DNA from: Cupriavidus sp. MP-37
Lineage (GTDB): Bacteria > Pseudomonadota > Gammaproteobacteria > Burkholderiales > Burkholderiaceae
Assembly (NCBI RefSeq): GCF_020618415.1
Contig: NZ_CP085344.1
Location: 2,937,001-3,001,000, forward strand
Length of the DNA stretch: 64,000 nucleotides
Direction of reading: 5' to 3'
The position numbers and the translations under genes were made by a program. This document shows, one piece after another, positions 31,940 through 40,226 of the stretch. How positions within the stretch are numbered: the stretch's first letter is position 1; each line of letters begins with the position of its first letter. The notes under the pieces were generated by a model. The model saw only the letters and a program-made list of their open reading frames with translations, was not told the origin of the DNA and ran no database searches.

Positions 31940-32722
31940 TTACCTGGCGGGAGTTTCCCCCCGCCCTTCCTTCGCCGCCCATTCCGACAGGAATTTCTCG
32001 TCGGCGCGGGACAGCAAACCTTGTTCGCGGGCCGCCTCGATCAGGTCGGGGCGCTTGCGCGCGGTATTGGCCAGCGCCTGCTGGCGCCGCCATTTTTCAA
32101 TCTCGGCATGATGGCCCCCAAGCAGGATGTCGGGGACCCGCACGCCTTCGTATTCTTCCGGCCGGGTGTAATGCGGGCAATCCAGCAGGCCATTGACAAA
32201 GCTGTCCTGCACCGCCGACTGCGCGTCGCCCAGCACGCCAGGCAGGTGGCGCACCACCGCGTCGATCAGCGCCATCGCCGGCAGTTCGCCGCCCGACAGC
32301 ACGAAATCGCCGAGGCTGATTTCCTCGTCGACGCGGCGGTCGATCAGCCGCTGGTCGATCGCCTCGTACCTGCCGCACAGCAGCACCAGGCCCGGCCGCT
32401 GCGCCAGCTCCATGACCTTGGCATGCGTCAGCGTCTTGCCTTGCGGCGACATCAGCACCACATGCGGCTGCGGCACGCCGGCCTGCGCCTGCGCCGCCAC
32501 CGCGGCATCGATGGCGTCGTCCAGCGGCTTGGCCAGCATCACCATGCCGGGACCGCCGCCATAGGGCCGGTCATCGATGGTGCGGTAGTTGTCGACGGTG
32601 AAATCACGCGGATTCCAGCTGCGCAACGCATACCGCTGCTGCTTGGCCGCCCGGCTGGTAATGCCCCAGTCGGTCAGCGCGCGAAACATTTCGGGAAACA
32701 GCGTGATCACGTCGAACTGCAT
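31940..32722 (-). CDS. trmD: tRNA (guanine37-N1)-methyltransferase
   Basis: A 260-residue SPOUT methyltransferase that modifies G37 next to the anticodon to prevent frameshifting. It begins [13 protein letters not shown]; the trefoil knot contains [15 protein letters not shown] and [16 protein letters not shown], and the C-terminal part has [17 protein letters not shown]. The ATG at 32722 matches the family; an upstream in-frame start was rejected as atypical. Confidence 0.98.
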   Translation of the reverse strand: MQFDVITLFPEMFRALTDWGITSRAAKQQRYALRSWNPRDFTVDNYRTIDDRPYGGGPGMVMLAKPLDDAIDAAVAAQAQAGVPQPHVVLMSPQGKTLTHAKVMELAQRPGLVLLCGRYEAIDQRLIDRRVDEEISLGDFVLSGGELPAMALIDAVVRHLPGVLGDAQSAVQDSFVNGLLDCPHYTRPEEYEGVRVPDILLGGHHAEIEKWRRQQALANTARKRPDLIEAAREQGLLSRADEKFLSEWAAKEGRGETPAR

Positions 32723-32752
32723 CCGCTCCCTCCCTTCCTTATTTCGCAACTG

Positions 32753-33433
32753 CTAGTAATCGAGCCCCCAGTCCACCACGATGCGCTTGCCGGCGGTATC
32801 CACCGTGCGCAGGAACGCGTCGACAAAGGGAATCAGCCGTTCGCCGGCCTTGCCGTCGGGCTGCACGAAGGCAACCTGCAGGATCTGGTGGGCACCGTTG
32901 TCGATCAGCCCGGACACTTCGCCCAGCAACTCGCCTTGCTCGTTGCTGACGCTGCAGCCGATCAGGTCGACCCAGTAAAACTCATTGTCTTCCGGCGCCG
33001 GAAAATCCGCGCGCCGGATCCACACGCGACGGCCACGCAGCGCTTCCGCAAGATTGCGGTCGGCCACGCCGGCAGCCTGCGCCACCACGGTGCCGCTGTG
33101 CTCGCGCGACTGCGCGATCTTCACGCAGACGGGCTCGGCCCGCGCCGCGTCGGCCGCCACCAGCCCTGACTGGGGCGGGCTCAGCAGCCACCAGCGGCGG
33201 GCGTGCAGCAGCGCCGACGCGTCGTCGGCATGCGGCTGGACCTTGATCCAGCCACGGATGCCATAGGCAGCGCTGACATAGCCCACCTCCACCAGGTCTT
33301 CTGGCAGCGGCTCGGCGTACAGCAGCGCCGCAAGCAACCTGAGCGCCTTGGCGGGCTCGCCCTGCGGCCGGCTCATGGGCCGGTTCAGTGGCGGCCGCGT
33401 CGGCCGCCCGGCGTCCTGCTTTCGCTCAGTCAC
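32753..33433 (-). CDS. rimM: 16S rRNA processing protein RimM
   Basis: A 30S assembly factor that binds S19 and helps mature the 3' domain. The RimM core starts at [20 protein letters not shown] and includes the PRC-barrel [14 protein letters not shown] and [16 protein letters not shown]. At 226 residues it is longer than the usual 170-180, because of about 45 N-terminal residues rich in Arg and Pro before the core. An internal ATG (20th codon) is an alternative start. It lies between rpsP and trmD as expected. Confidence 0.93.
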   Translation of the reverse strand: MTERKQDAGRPTRPPLNRPMSRPQGEPAKALRLLAALLYAEPLPEDLVEVGYVSAAYGIRGWIKVQPHADDASALLHARRWWLLSPPQSGLVAADAARAEPVCVKIAQSREHSGTVVAQAAGVADRNLAEALRGRRVWIRRADFPAPEDNEFYWVDLIGCSVSNEQGELLGEVSGLIDNGAHQILQVAFVQPDGKAGERLIPFVDAFLRTVDTAGKRIVVDWGLDY

Positions 33434-33454
33434 GGGTGCGCGTGGTCCAATGCA

Positions 33455-33486
33455 AACGCGCCCCGCCGGTTACGGCAGGGCGCGTT
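33455..33486 (-). terminator. Hairpin between rpsP and rimM (attenuator or mRNA stabiliser)
   Basis: AACGCGCCC (33455-33463) pairs perfectly with GGGCGCGTT (33478-33486), with a small internal GCCG/CGGC helix possible in the loop. On the minus strand it is followed by TGCATTGG rather than a U-run, so a partial terminator or a processing and stability element setting a higher rpsP level is more likely than full termination. Confidence 0.5.
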
Positions 33487-33497
33487 GCAGGCGGCAA

Positions 33498-33749
33498 TCA
33501 GGCAGCAGCCTTGGCGCCTTGCTTGACCAGGCGGGCAACGGTCGGCGACAGCTGGGCGCCGACGCCTTGCCAGTAGGCCAGGCGGTCTTGCGACAGGCGC
33601 AGGCCTTCTTCACCTTCGGCAGCCAGCGGGTTGTAGAAACCAACGCGCTCGATGAAACGACCATCGCGACGGTTGCGCGAGTCGGTGGCGACGATGTTGA
33701 AGAACGGGCGCTTCTTGCTGCCGCCGCGAGCCAGACGGATAACGACCAT
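33498..33749 (-). CDS. rpsP: 30S ribosomal protein S16
   Basis: An 83-residue ribosomal protein with the standard start [20 protein letters not shown] and conserved [14 protein letters not shown]. It is the first gene of the rpsP-rimM-trmD-rplS operon, and a good minus-strand promoter lies upstream. Confidence 0.98.
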   Translation of the reverse strand: MVVIRLARGGSKKRPFFNIVATDSRNRRDGRFIERVGFYNPLAAEGEEGLRLSQDRLAYWQGVGAQLSPTVARLVKQGAKAAA

Positions 33750-33804
33750 GGAATGATTCCTCAGAAAACGGGGTGTTCAAGGGCGTTCGAACACGAAACG
33801 CAAG

Positions 33805-33833
33805 AGTATAGCCCAATTCCCGAGGCCAAACAA
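33805..33833 (-). promoter_or_regulatory. rpsP: Sigma-70 promoter of the rpsP operon
   Basis: On the minus strand, TTGTTT (33833-33828) and TATACT (33810-33805) are exactly 17 bp apart, 56 bp upstream of the rpsP ATG. The leader in between contains the inverted repeat GTGTTC (33773-33778)/GAACAC (33789-33794), which would form a hairpin near the 5' end of the mRNA. Confidence 0.75.
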
Positions 33834-33901
33834 ACACTTAGGCAGTTGACGCGTGAACGCGGCGCAGGCATCGTGGCAAAAACCGCGACAGGAGGCCACA
33901 C

Positions 33902-35026
33902 ATGCGCCCCGCTCTGCACTTCATGCTTGGCATGGTACCGCGTACGCTGCTGGCCGTCATGGTCCTGGCAGCGAGCCAGCCCGCGCTGGCGGCGCTGCCG
34001 CTGGACCAGCTGCGCCTGCCGCCGGGTTTCCGCATCGAAGTGCTGACTGACGACGTGCCGGGCGCGCGCGCCATGGCGATGTCGCCATCCGGCACGCTGT
34101 TCGTGGGATCGCGCAGCGAGGGCAAGCTCTATGCGGTCAGCGATGCGCTCGGCACGCGCCCGCGGGTGCGCACCGTCGCCACCGGCTTGCGCAATCCGCT
34201 CGGCGTGGCATTCCATGACGGCAGCCTGTATGCGTCCTCGGTGTCGAAGATCGTGCGGCTCGACCAGATCGAGGCCCGCCTCGACCAGCCGCCCGCGCCC
34301 AGGGTGGTGAGCGACCGCTTCCCGTCGGACGGCCACCACGGTGGCAAATTCATCGGCTTCGGCCCTGACGGCTACCTGTATGTGGCCACCGGCGCCCCCT
34401 GCAACGTGTGCGAGCCCGACGAAAGCCGCTACGCCAATATCGTCAGGATCAAGCCGGATGGCACCGGACTGCAGGTGGTGGCGCGCGGCGTGCGCAACAC
34501 TGTCGGCTTCGACTGGCATCCCGCCACGCGCGAACTGTGGTTTACCGACAACGGCCGCGACCGCATGGGCGACGACGTGCCCGACGACGAACTGAACCGC
34601 GTCACCGCGCCCGGGCAGCATTTCGGCTACCCCTACTGCCATGCCGGCAACGTCGCCGACCCGGAATACGGCAGCAAGCGCCCGTGTTCCGAATTCGTGC
34701 CGCCAGTGGCCCGCCTGGGCGCGCATGTCGCCGCGCTCGGCATGCGCTTCTACACCGGCACGCAATTCCCGCCGGACTACCGCAACAACGTCTTCATCGC
34801 CGAACACGGCAGCTGGGACCGCAGCGAGCCATCCGGCTACCGGGTGGTCCGCGTGGTGCTGGACAGCGCGGGCAAGGCGGTACGCCAGGAGGTGTTCGCG
34901 CAAGGCTGGCTGCGCGGCGGCAGGGCCTGGGGCCGCCCCGCCGATGTGCTGGTCGCGCCGGACGGTTCGCTGCTGGTCAGCGACGACCATGCGGGGGCGA
35001 TTTACCGCATCCGCTACCAGCCCTGA
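33902..35026 (+). CDS. Secreted PQQ-dependent sugar/sorbosone dehydrogenase-like beta-propeller
   Basis: A 374-residue protein with a signal peptide (cleavage likely after QPALA, about residue 31) and a GSDH six-bladed propeller. Landmarks are LPPGFRIEVLTDDVPGARAMA, GLRNPLGVAFHDGSLY, SDGHHGGKFIGFGPDGYLYVATG, and the C-terminal IAEHGSWDRSEPSGYRVVRV with GRPADVLVAPDGSLLVSDDHAG. The CNVCEPDE segment is common in sorbosone dehydrogenase relatives. It probably oxidises a sugar or aldose in the periplasm with PQQ, but the substrate is unknown and no PQQ genes are nearby. Confidence 0.85.
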   Translation: MRPALHFMLGMVPRTLLAVMVLAASQPALAALPLDQLRLPPGFRIEVLTDDVPGARAMAMSPSGTLFVGSRSEGKLYAVSDALGTRPRVRTVATGLRNPLGVAFHDGSLYASSVSKIVRLDQIEARLDQPPAPRVVSDRFPSDGHHGGKFIGFGPDGYLYVATGAPCNVCEPDESRYANIVRIKPDGTGLQVVARGVRNTVGFDWHPATRELWFTDNGRDRMGDDVPDDELNRVTAPGQHFGYPYCHAGNVADPEYGSKRPCSEFVPPVARLGAHVAALGMRFYTGTQFPPDYRNNVFIAEHGSWDRSEPSGYRVVRVVLDSAGKAVRQEVFAQGWLRGGRAWGRPADVLVAPDGSLLVSDDHAGAIYRIRYQP

Positions 35027-35035
35027 ATCCGCCTG

Positions 35036-35058
35036 AAAGCCCCGTCCGGCGGGGCTTT
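35036..35058 (+). terminator. Intrinsic terminator after the sorbosone-dehydrogenase-like gene
   Basis: AAAGCCCCG pairs with CGGGGCTTT around the loop TCCGG, starting 10 bp after the stop codon; the T-run is short (TTTG). Confidence 0.75.
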
Positions 35059-35179
35059 GTGCAGGCGAAACAATCCGTTACACCGGTAACGGGATTGGCA
35101 TAGGCGCCCCGATGCCCCATGCGTACCATGAACCCATCTTCCAACAGCAACACAGCGCGACAGGACCCTGGGAATCCGC

Positions 35180-35575
35180 ATGCTCACCCGCTCTCTCCTG
35201 CGCGACCTGGTGGCTGGCATCCTGGTGGCCTCGGGCCTGGTCGGCGCGGTAGCCGCCAGCCATGCCCAGGTCGCGTTCTGGCAACAAGTCCGTTCCGATG
35301 GCCGGCCCGCCCGGATCCAGACCGGAGATGGCTGGCAGATGGCCAGCGTGCGCGCCGAAAGCCGTGAACACGTGCAGGCGCAGATCGACCGGATGGAGGC
35401 GCGCGCCCGGGCCGACGACCGCCTCAGCGGCCGCCGCGCCGCGCTGACCGGCGCCCGCGACGACAACCGCGGCCGCGGCCCGGAACGCAATCCCCCCAAC
35501 GAGGCCCGCAGCGAGCCGCGCCAGGGCCAGATCGGGCCTGGCTGGCAGGCGCGCGGCCGCGACCACGGCCGCTGA
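35180..35575 (+). CDS. Small exported Arg-rich hypothetical protein
   Basis: A 131-residue frame starting MLTRSLLRDLVAGILVASGLVG, with a signal peptide cleaved near SHA-QV. The mature part begins VAFWQQVRSDGRPARIQTGDGWQMASV, then becomes polar and rich in Arg, Asp and Gly (DDNRGRGPERNPPNEARSEPRQG), probably disordered. No family recognised. The promoter and ribosome site are unremarkable. A true short gene is likely because the signal peptide and the codon usage are coherent, but function cannot be said. Confidence 0.55.
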   Translation: MLTRSLLRDLVAGILVASGLVGAVAASHAQVAFWQQVRSDGRPARIQTGDGWQMASVRAESREHVQAQIDRMEARARADDRLSGRRAALTGARDDNRGRGPERNPPNEARSEPRQGQIGPGWQARGRDHGR

Positions 35576-35850
35576 TAGCAGCCGACGCCGCTTCCCTGGC
35601 GGCCGAATACCGCGCCGCGCCCCTCGCTGCGGAACTCCGCCCCCGCCCGGCCTGTCTCTACTTAAGTGTGTGCCCCGCTTCCGGGCGCGCGCACAGGCTG
35701 CCGCCCGGCGCTGTCCGGGGCTCACAGCGTGCCGTCATGTGCGGACGGCAATCGAACTGACCTGCCTCTGCCCGACACCTCCTGCCGGGACCCGACCAAG
35801 ACGGCCCGGGCGCAGCCTCCAGAATGACAATAATTCTGTGAGGTTTTGTC

Positions 35851-36009
35851 ATGTCACCCCTGCTTAGCGACCTGGCCGAACACGCGGGCCAGCTCTCGCT
35901 GTCGATCCTGTTCATGGGCATCCTGACCCTGGTTCTCTACAGCGAAACCCATATCAGCGAGCACGCTTCCGCCTTTATCCGCGGCCTGATTGCCGGCGGC
36001 TGGCATTAG
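35851..36009 (+). CDS. Very small single-span membrane protein
   Basis: A 52-residue frame MSPLLSDLAEHAGQLSLSIL... ending in IRGLIAGGWH. A hydrophobic span (about 15-32, LSLSILFMGILTLVLYSE) is followed by a polar HISEHASAF loop and a short hydrophobic tail. A possible ribosome site GTGAGG lies 11 bp before the ATG, and AT-rich sequence precedes it (AATGACAATAATTCTG). No family was recognised. Codon choice is GC-rich at third positions like neighbouring genes, which favours a real gene. Confidence 0.45.
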   Translation: MSPLLSDLAEHAGQLSLSILFMGILTLVLYSETHISEHASAFIRGLIAGGWH

Positions 36010-36155
36010 CGCCGCTGCCTGCGCCTTTTGACGCACCTCCCTTCCCTGCGCTGACTGCCGGCGTACAATGTGGGCCGGCCGGTACCCTTGTGCCGCCACT
36101 TCCGTGCCGGCGCAACGCCGGCCTGCATCCCAGGCCTGAAACCATCTTTCCGACC

Positions 36156-36647
36156 ATGCCCGCAGCCACGCCAGCCAACCACGCCTCTCCGCTCGCCGCG
36201 CCGTCCGCGCGCGGCAAATCGAAGCTGCTGACCGTGGCGCTGGCGTTCCTGTTCGGCAGCCTGGGCGCGCACCGCTTCTACCTGGGCGGCCTGCGCGACC
36301 GGTATGGCTGGGCACACCTGCTGGCGCTGCTGGCGGGCGTCATCGGCGTGGCCTCGATGGCCACCGGCGCGGGCAGCCCGGCACTGAACTGGACCTTTGC
36401 CGTAGCCGGCGGCATTTCCGTCATCAGCGCCTTCCTGGCAGCCATCGTCTACGGGCTGCGCCCGGACGACCGATGGGATGCCCGCTTCAACCCGCACGGC
36501 AAACCCACGCGCTCGGGCTGGCCGGTGGTGATCCTGGTGATCCTGTCGCTGCTGATCGGTACCGGCCTGCTGATGGCGGGGCTGGCCATCAGCTTCCAGA
36601 CCTTCTTCGAAGCGCAGGTCGAGGCCGCGCGCGAACTGTCGCAGTAA
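36156..36647 (+). CDS. TM2-domain membrane protein
   Basis: A 163-residue protein. After a 25-residue cytoplasmic leader, the TM2 domain signature is seen in KSKLLTVALAFLFGSLGAHRFYLG, with the conserved G-x-HRFYLG, followed by a Trp/Leu-rich second helix (YGWAHLLALLAGVIGV). Two further spans follow (AVAGGISVISAFLAAIVYGL and WPVVILVILSLLIGTGLLM). TM2 proteins have no agreed function. The ATG at 36156 is chosen over one 22 codons upstream because the extension is unlike the family. Confidence 0.8.
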   Translation: MPAATPANHASPLAAPSARGKSKLLTVALAFLFGSLGAHRFYLGGLRDRYGWAHLLALLAGVIGVASMATGAGSPALNWTFAVAGGISVISAFLAAIVYGLRPDDRWDARFNPHGKPTRSGWPVVILVILSLLIGTGLLMAGLAISFQTFFEAQVEAARELSQ

Positions 36648-36829
36648 GCGCCCGCGCAGCAGGCGCCCGCGCACTCGGCGCCCGGCGCAGCGCTTGTGCG
36701 CGGTCAACGCGGCCGCAATCGTCGGTTTCCCTTTCTGCCAATTCGCCCATACTGGTAGAGCCGTCCGATCCTGGCGGCGCGACGCGCGGCGCGGCCACGG
36801 CCCGGCAGCGCAAAGGAGCAAGAATCGAC

Positions 36830-37069
36830 ATGCCAAGCTATGAGGAAGGACGCCTGGCGGCGATCGCCGTCCGGCTGGCGCTGTCCTCGGGACTGCCGCC
36901 ATCGAGCGCCAAGGCGGCGCTGGAACTCGCCAGCAGCATGATCGGCGACCAGCAGGCCACGGCAGCCGCCCTGAAGGCTCAGAACAGCGAACCCTGCGGA
37001 TCGTCCTTGCCGCTGGGGCCCGCCGCCGGCGGGCGAAAACGGGAAGTATCCAGTTCAAACCGGTTGTAG
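36830..37069 (+). CDS. Short hypothetical protein overlapping the end of the radical SAM gene
   Basis: A 79-residue frame starting MPSYEEGRLAAIAVRLALSSG, preceded by a strong ribosome site AAAGGAG (36811-36817). The first 50 residues look like a compact Ala/Leu-rich helical protein (SSAKAALELASSMIGDQQATAAALK). From about residue 50 the frame is antisense to the last 91 bp of the convergent radical SAM gene and becomes low-complexity. No family is known to me. The good ribosome site and coherent N-terminal half support a gene; the overlap argues for caution. Confidence 0.45.
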   Translation: MPSYEEGRLAAIAVRLALSSGLPPSSAKAALELASSMIGDQQATAAALKAQNSEPCGSSLPLGPAAGGRKREVSSSNRL

Positions 37070-38208
37070 CGGAAGCCGAGCCGTTCGGCGGCCTTGTAAA
37101 AGCGCTGGCGCAGCAAGTCCGCCCACACGCCGGTCCCGCGCATGCGCGTGGCAAAGCTGGCATCGTAGGCTTTGCCTTCGCGCATGTCCCGCACGCGGTT
37201 CATGACGCGTTCGGCGCGGTCGGGGAAGTGCGCCTGCAGCCATTCCTCGAACAGCGGCCGGACCTCCCACGGCAGCCGCAGCACGATGTAGTTCGCATAG
37301 ACGGCGCCCGCCTCGCGCGCCGCTTCCAGCACACGTTCCAGATCGGGTTCGGTGATGAAGGGGATCACCGGGGCAATGCTGACCCCGACCGGGATGCCGG
37401 CGTCGGTGAGCGTGCGGATGGTGCGCAGCCGGCGCGACGGCGTGGCCGCGCGCGGTTCGAGCGTGCGCGCAATGCCAGCGTCGAGCGTGGTGATGGTGAG
37501 TGCCGCCACTGCCAGCCGCTTGGCCGCCATCGGCGCGAGCAGGTCGATATCGCGCTCGATCAGCGACGACTTGGTGATCAGCGCCACCGGGTGGTCGCAT
37601 TCGTGCAGCACTTCCAGCAGGCGGCGCGTGATGCGCTGTTCACGTTCGATCGGCTGGTACGCGTCGGTGTTGACGCCCAGCGCGATGGTCTCGCAGCGGT
37701 ATGACGGCCGCGCCAGCGTCTCGCGCAGGCGCTCGGCGGCATTGGTCTTGGCATAGAGCTGGGTTTCGAAGTCCAGCCCCGGCGACAGGTCCAGGTAGGC
37801 GTGCGTCGGCCGCGCGAAGCAATAGATGCAGCCATGCTCGCAGCCGCGGTAGGGATTGAGCGAAACGTCGAACGGAACATCCGGCGAGGCATTGCGCGTC
37901 AGCACCGAGCGGGCGCGCTCGACATGGACTTCAGTGCGCAATGGCGGCAGTGGCGCGTCGTCCGCGCCCGCGATGGCTTCTGGCGCCGCAGCGGTGTCTT
38001 CCGGCACCGGGCCCCAGCCGTCGTCGAACGCCTCGCGCTGGTCGCGCTCGAAACGCCCCTGCAGGTTGCTGACGGCCCCCCGCCCCTTGCGCGCCACGGG
38101 CGGGCGCGCGCCGGCCTGCGGCGCCTGCGCGTCCGGGTCGGCCTCGCGCCGCGTGGCGCTGGCGAGGGGTCTGGCGGGGGATTTGGGTTTTGGCGGGGGG
38201 CGCTCCAT
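36979..38208 (-). CDS. PA0069-family radical SAM protein (SplB-like)
   Basis: A 409-residue protein. The first 90 residues are Pro/Ala-rich and probably disordered; then SLNPYRGCEHGCIYCFARPTH carries the CxxxCxxC motif that binds the 4Fe-4S cluster and S-adenosylmethionine, with YLDLSPGLDFETQLYAK typical of this group. It resembles the spore photoproduct lyase superfamily, but these non-spore-forming versions have no established substrate. It starts 14 bp after the Lrp-family gene on the same strand, so the two probably share a transcript. Confidence 0.88.
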   Translation of the reverse strand: MERPPPKPKSPARPLASATRREADPDAQAPQAGARPPVARKGRGAVSNLQGRFERDQREAFDDGWGPVPEDTAAAPEAIAGADDAPLPPLRTEVHVERARSVLTRNASPDVPFDVSLNPYRGCEHGCIYCFARPTHAYLDLSPGLDFETQLYAKTNAAERLRETLARPSYRCETIALGVNTDAYQPIEREQRITRRLLEVLHECDHPVALITKSSLIERDIDLLAPMAAKRLAVAALTITTLDAGIARTLEPRAATPSRRLRTIRTLTDAGIPVGVSIAPVIPFITEPDLERVLEAAREAGAVYANYIVLRLPWEVRPLFEEWLQAHFPDRAERVMNRVRDMREGKAYDASFATRMRGTGVWADLLRQRFYKAAERLGFRYNRFELDTSRFRPPAAGPSGKDDPQGSLF

Positions 38209-38222
38209 GCTCTGGCCTTTGG

Positions 38223-38726
38223 TCACGCGGCCTGGCTCTTCTCCTCGACCGAGATGGCCAGTGTCTCCTTGATCTCTTCCATCACGACATAACTCTTCGA
38301 CTGCGCGGCGCCCGGCAGCTGCAGCAGGATATCGCCCAGCAGCCGGCGGTACTCGCCGATCTCGCGGATGCGCGCCTTGATCAGGTAGTCGAAATCGCCC
38401 GACACCAGGTGGCATTCCAGCACTTCCGGAATGCGCAGCACCTCGCGGCGGAACTGCTCGAACATATTGCCCGACTTGTTGCCCAGCGAGATCTCGACGA
38501 ATACGAGCAGTGCACTGCCGAGCAGCGCCGGGTTGAGCCGTGCGTAGTAGCCCATGATGACACCATCGCGCTCCAGGCGCTTGACGCGCTCGATGCACGG
38601 CGTGATGGTCAGCCCGACCGCCTCGGCCAGGTCTTTCATCGACATCCTGCCGTCGCTTTGCAGCGCGGTCAGGATCTTGCGGTCGAGCCGGTCGAGCGTG
38701 CGCTGGGGCTGGCGACTCGTTCTCAT
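38223..38726 (-). CDS. dadR: Lrp/AsnC family regulator, probable DadR
   Basis: A 167-residue regulator with an N-terminal helix-turn-helix (LDRKILTALQSDGRMSMKDLAEAVGLTITPCIERVKRLERDG in outline) and a C-terminal RAM ligand-binding domain (LVSGDFDYLIKARI). It is divergent from dadA with a 108 bp shared gap containing nested inverted repeats, which is the usual layout for DadR, the alanine-responsive activator of D-alanine catabolism. The symbol is inferred from that layout; binding of L-alanine is expected from the family. Confidence 0.8.
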   Translation of the reverse strand: MRTSRQPQRTLDRLDRKILTALQSDGRMSMKDLAEAVGLTITPCIERVKRLERDGVIMGYYARLNPALLGSALLVFVEISLGNKSGNMFEQFRREVLRIPEVLECHLVSGDFDYLIKARIREIGEYRRLLGDILLQLPGAAQSKSYVVMEEIKETLAISVEEKSQAA

Positions 38727-38761
38727 GAGTTTTTCCTGTTTTCCTGAGAAATTCGGTAACT

Positions 38762-38814
38762 ATGACTGGAATGCATTCAATAGTATAGAGACAAATCCTC
38801 TATACCCTAGTCAT
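38762..38814. promoter_or_regulatory. Nested inverted repeats in the dadR-dadA gap
   Basis: Inner repeat: GTATAGAG (38783-38790) and CTCTATAC (38798-38805) around 7 bp. Outer repeat: ATGACT (38762-38767) and AGTCAT (38809-38814), both centred on the same axis near 38794 or within 6 bp of it. The segment is the most AT-rich of the gap. Lrp-type regulators bind such symmetrical AT-rich sites, so this is the likely DadR operator; the TATAGAG element may also act as a promoter hexamer. Confidence 0.6.
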
Positions 38815-38834
38815 CGCAGTTGGAGCCCCCGAAC

Positions 38835-40139
38835 ATGCGCGTTCTCGTACTTGGCAGTGGCGTGATTGGCGTCACCAGTGCGTGGTACCTGGCCAAGGCC
38901 GGTCACGAAGTGACCGTGGTCGACCGCGAGGCCGGCCCGGCGCTCGGCACCAGCTTTGCCAACGCGGGCCAGATCTCGCCCGGCTACGCGTCGCCGTGGG
39001 CCGCGCCCGGCGTGCCGCTCAAGGCGATCAAGTGGATGTTCCAGGAACACGCGCCGCTCAGCATCCGCCCGGACGGCACGCTGTTCCAGCTGCAATGGAT
39101 GTGGCAGATGCTGCTGAACTGCAGCGCCGGGCGCTATGCCGTCAACAAGGAGCGCATGGTGCGGCTGGCCGAGTACAGCCGCGACTGCATCCGCGCGCTG
39201 CGCGCGGAAACCGGCATTGCCTACGAAGGCCGCCAGCAAGGCACGCTGCAGGTGTTCCGCACCGACGGGCAATTGCACGGCGCGGCCAAGGACATCGCGG
39301 TGCTGGAGCAGGCCGGGGTTCCCTACCAGTTGCTTTCGCGCGAAGAACTCGCCGCGAGCGAACCGGCGCTGGCCGCCGTCCGCCACAAGCTGGCCGGCGG
39401 CCTGCGCCTTCCCAATGACGAAACCGGCGACTGCGCGCTGTTCACGCAACGCCTGGCCAACATGGCGAGCACGCTCGGCGTCCGCTTCCTGTATAACCGC
39501 TCGATCGACGGCCTGATGAGCCAGGGCGATGCCGTTACCGGCGCCGTGGTCAATGGCGAGCCGATGTCGGCCGACCTGGTAGTGGTGGCGCTCGGGAGCT
39601 GGTCGACGCAGCTGGTCAAGCCGTTCCTGCGCGGCATGTCCAACCTGCCGGTGTATCCGCTCAAGGGCTTCTCGATCACCGTGCCGCTCAGCGATCCCTC
39701 GCGCGGCCCGGTCTCGACGGTGCTGGACGAGACCTACAAGGTGGCGCTGACGCGCTTCGACGACCGCATCCGCGTGGGCGGCATGGCGCAGATCGTCGGC
39801 TATGACCGCAGCCTCGACCCGGCCAAGCGCCGCACGCTCGAGCATGTGGTGACCGACCTGTTCCCGGGCGCCGGCGATGTCAGCCAGGCCACCTTCTGGA
39901 CCGGCCTGCGCCCGATGACGCCGGACGGCACGCCCATCGTCGGTCCGACCCAGGTGCGCGGCCTGTGGCTGAACACCGGCCACGGCACGCTGGGCTGGAC
40001 CATGGCCTGCGGCTCGGGCAAGCTGCTGTCGGACCTGGTGTCGGGCAAGTCGCCGGCGATCCGCGCCGACGACCTGTCGGTCAGCCGCTACCTGAAGCCG
40101 GCGCGCCATCACCTGGCGCCGCGCCCGGCGGCCGCCTGA
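38835..40139 (+). CDS. dadA: D-amino acid dehydrogenase small subunit
   Basis: A 434-residue flavoenzyme of the inner membrane surface that oxidises D-alanine (and other D-amino acids) to the keto acid, feeding electrons to the quinone pool. The FAD Rossmann motif [19 protein letters not shown] is at the N-terminus and the DAO-family C-terminal segment is [20 protein letters not shown] with [19 protein letters not shown]. The start at 38835 ([12 protein letters not shown]) is standard; an ATG five codons upstream is less so. No alanine racemase (dadX) follows. Confidence 0.95.
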   Translation: MRVLVLGSGVIGVTSAWYLAKAGHEVTVVDREAGPALGTSFANAGQISPGYASPWAAPGVPLKAIKWMFQEHAPLSIRPDGTLFQLQWMWQMLLNCSAGRYAVNKERMVRLAEYSRDCIRALRAETGIAYEGRQQGTLQVFRTDGQLHGAAKDIAVLEQAGVPYQLLSREELAASEPALAAVRHKLAGGLRLPNDETGDCALFTQRLANMASTLGVRFLYNRSIDGLMSQGDAVTGAVVNGEPMSADLVVVALGSWSTQLVKPFLRGMSNLPVYPLKGFSITVPLSDPSRGPVSTVLDETYKVALTRFDDRIRVGGMAQIVGYDRSLDPAKRRTLEHVVTDLFPGAGDVSQATFWTGLRPMTPDGTPIVGPTQVRGLWLNTGHGTLGWTMACGSGKLLSDLVSGKSPAIRADDLSVSRYLKPARHHLAPRPAAA

Positions 40140-40162
40140 CACAAGCGCGGTACCCGGCAACG

Positions 40163-40193
40163 AAAAGGGCGACCTGTGCAGGTCGCCCTTTTT
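40163..40193. terminator. Bidirectional intrinsic terminator between dadA and the acyl-CoA dehydrogenase gene
   Basis: A 13 bp stem AAAAGGGCGACCT/AGGTCGCCCTTTT closes the loop GTGC, with T-runs in both reading directions. It lies between two convergent genes. Confidence 0.92.
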
Positions 40194-40226
40194 CTATCGG
40201 CGCACCGCGCGCGCCGCGCGCAACGA

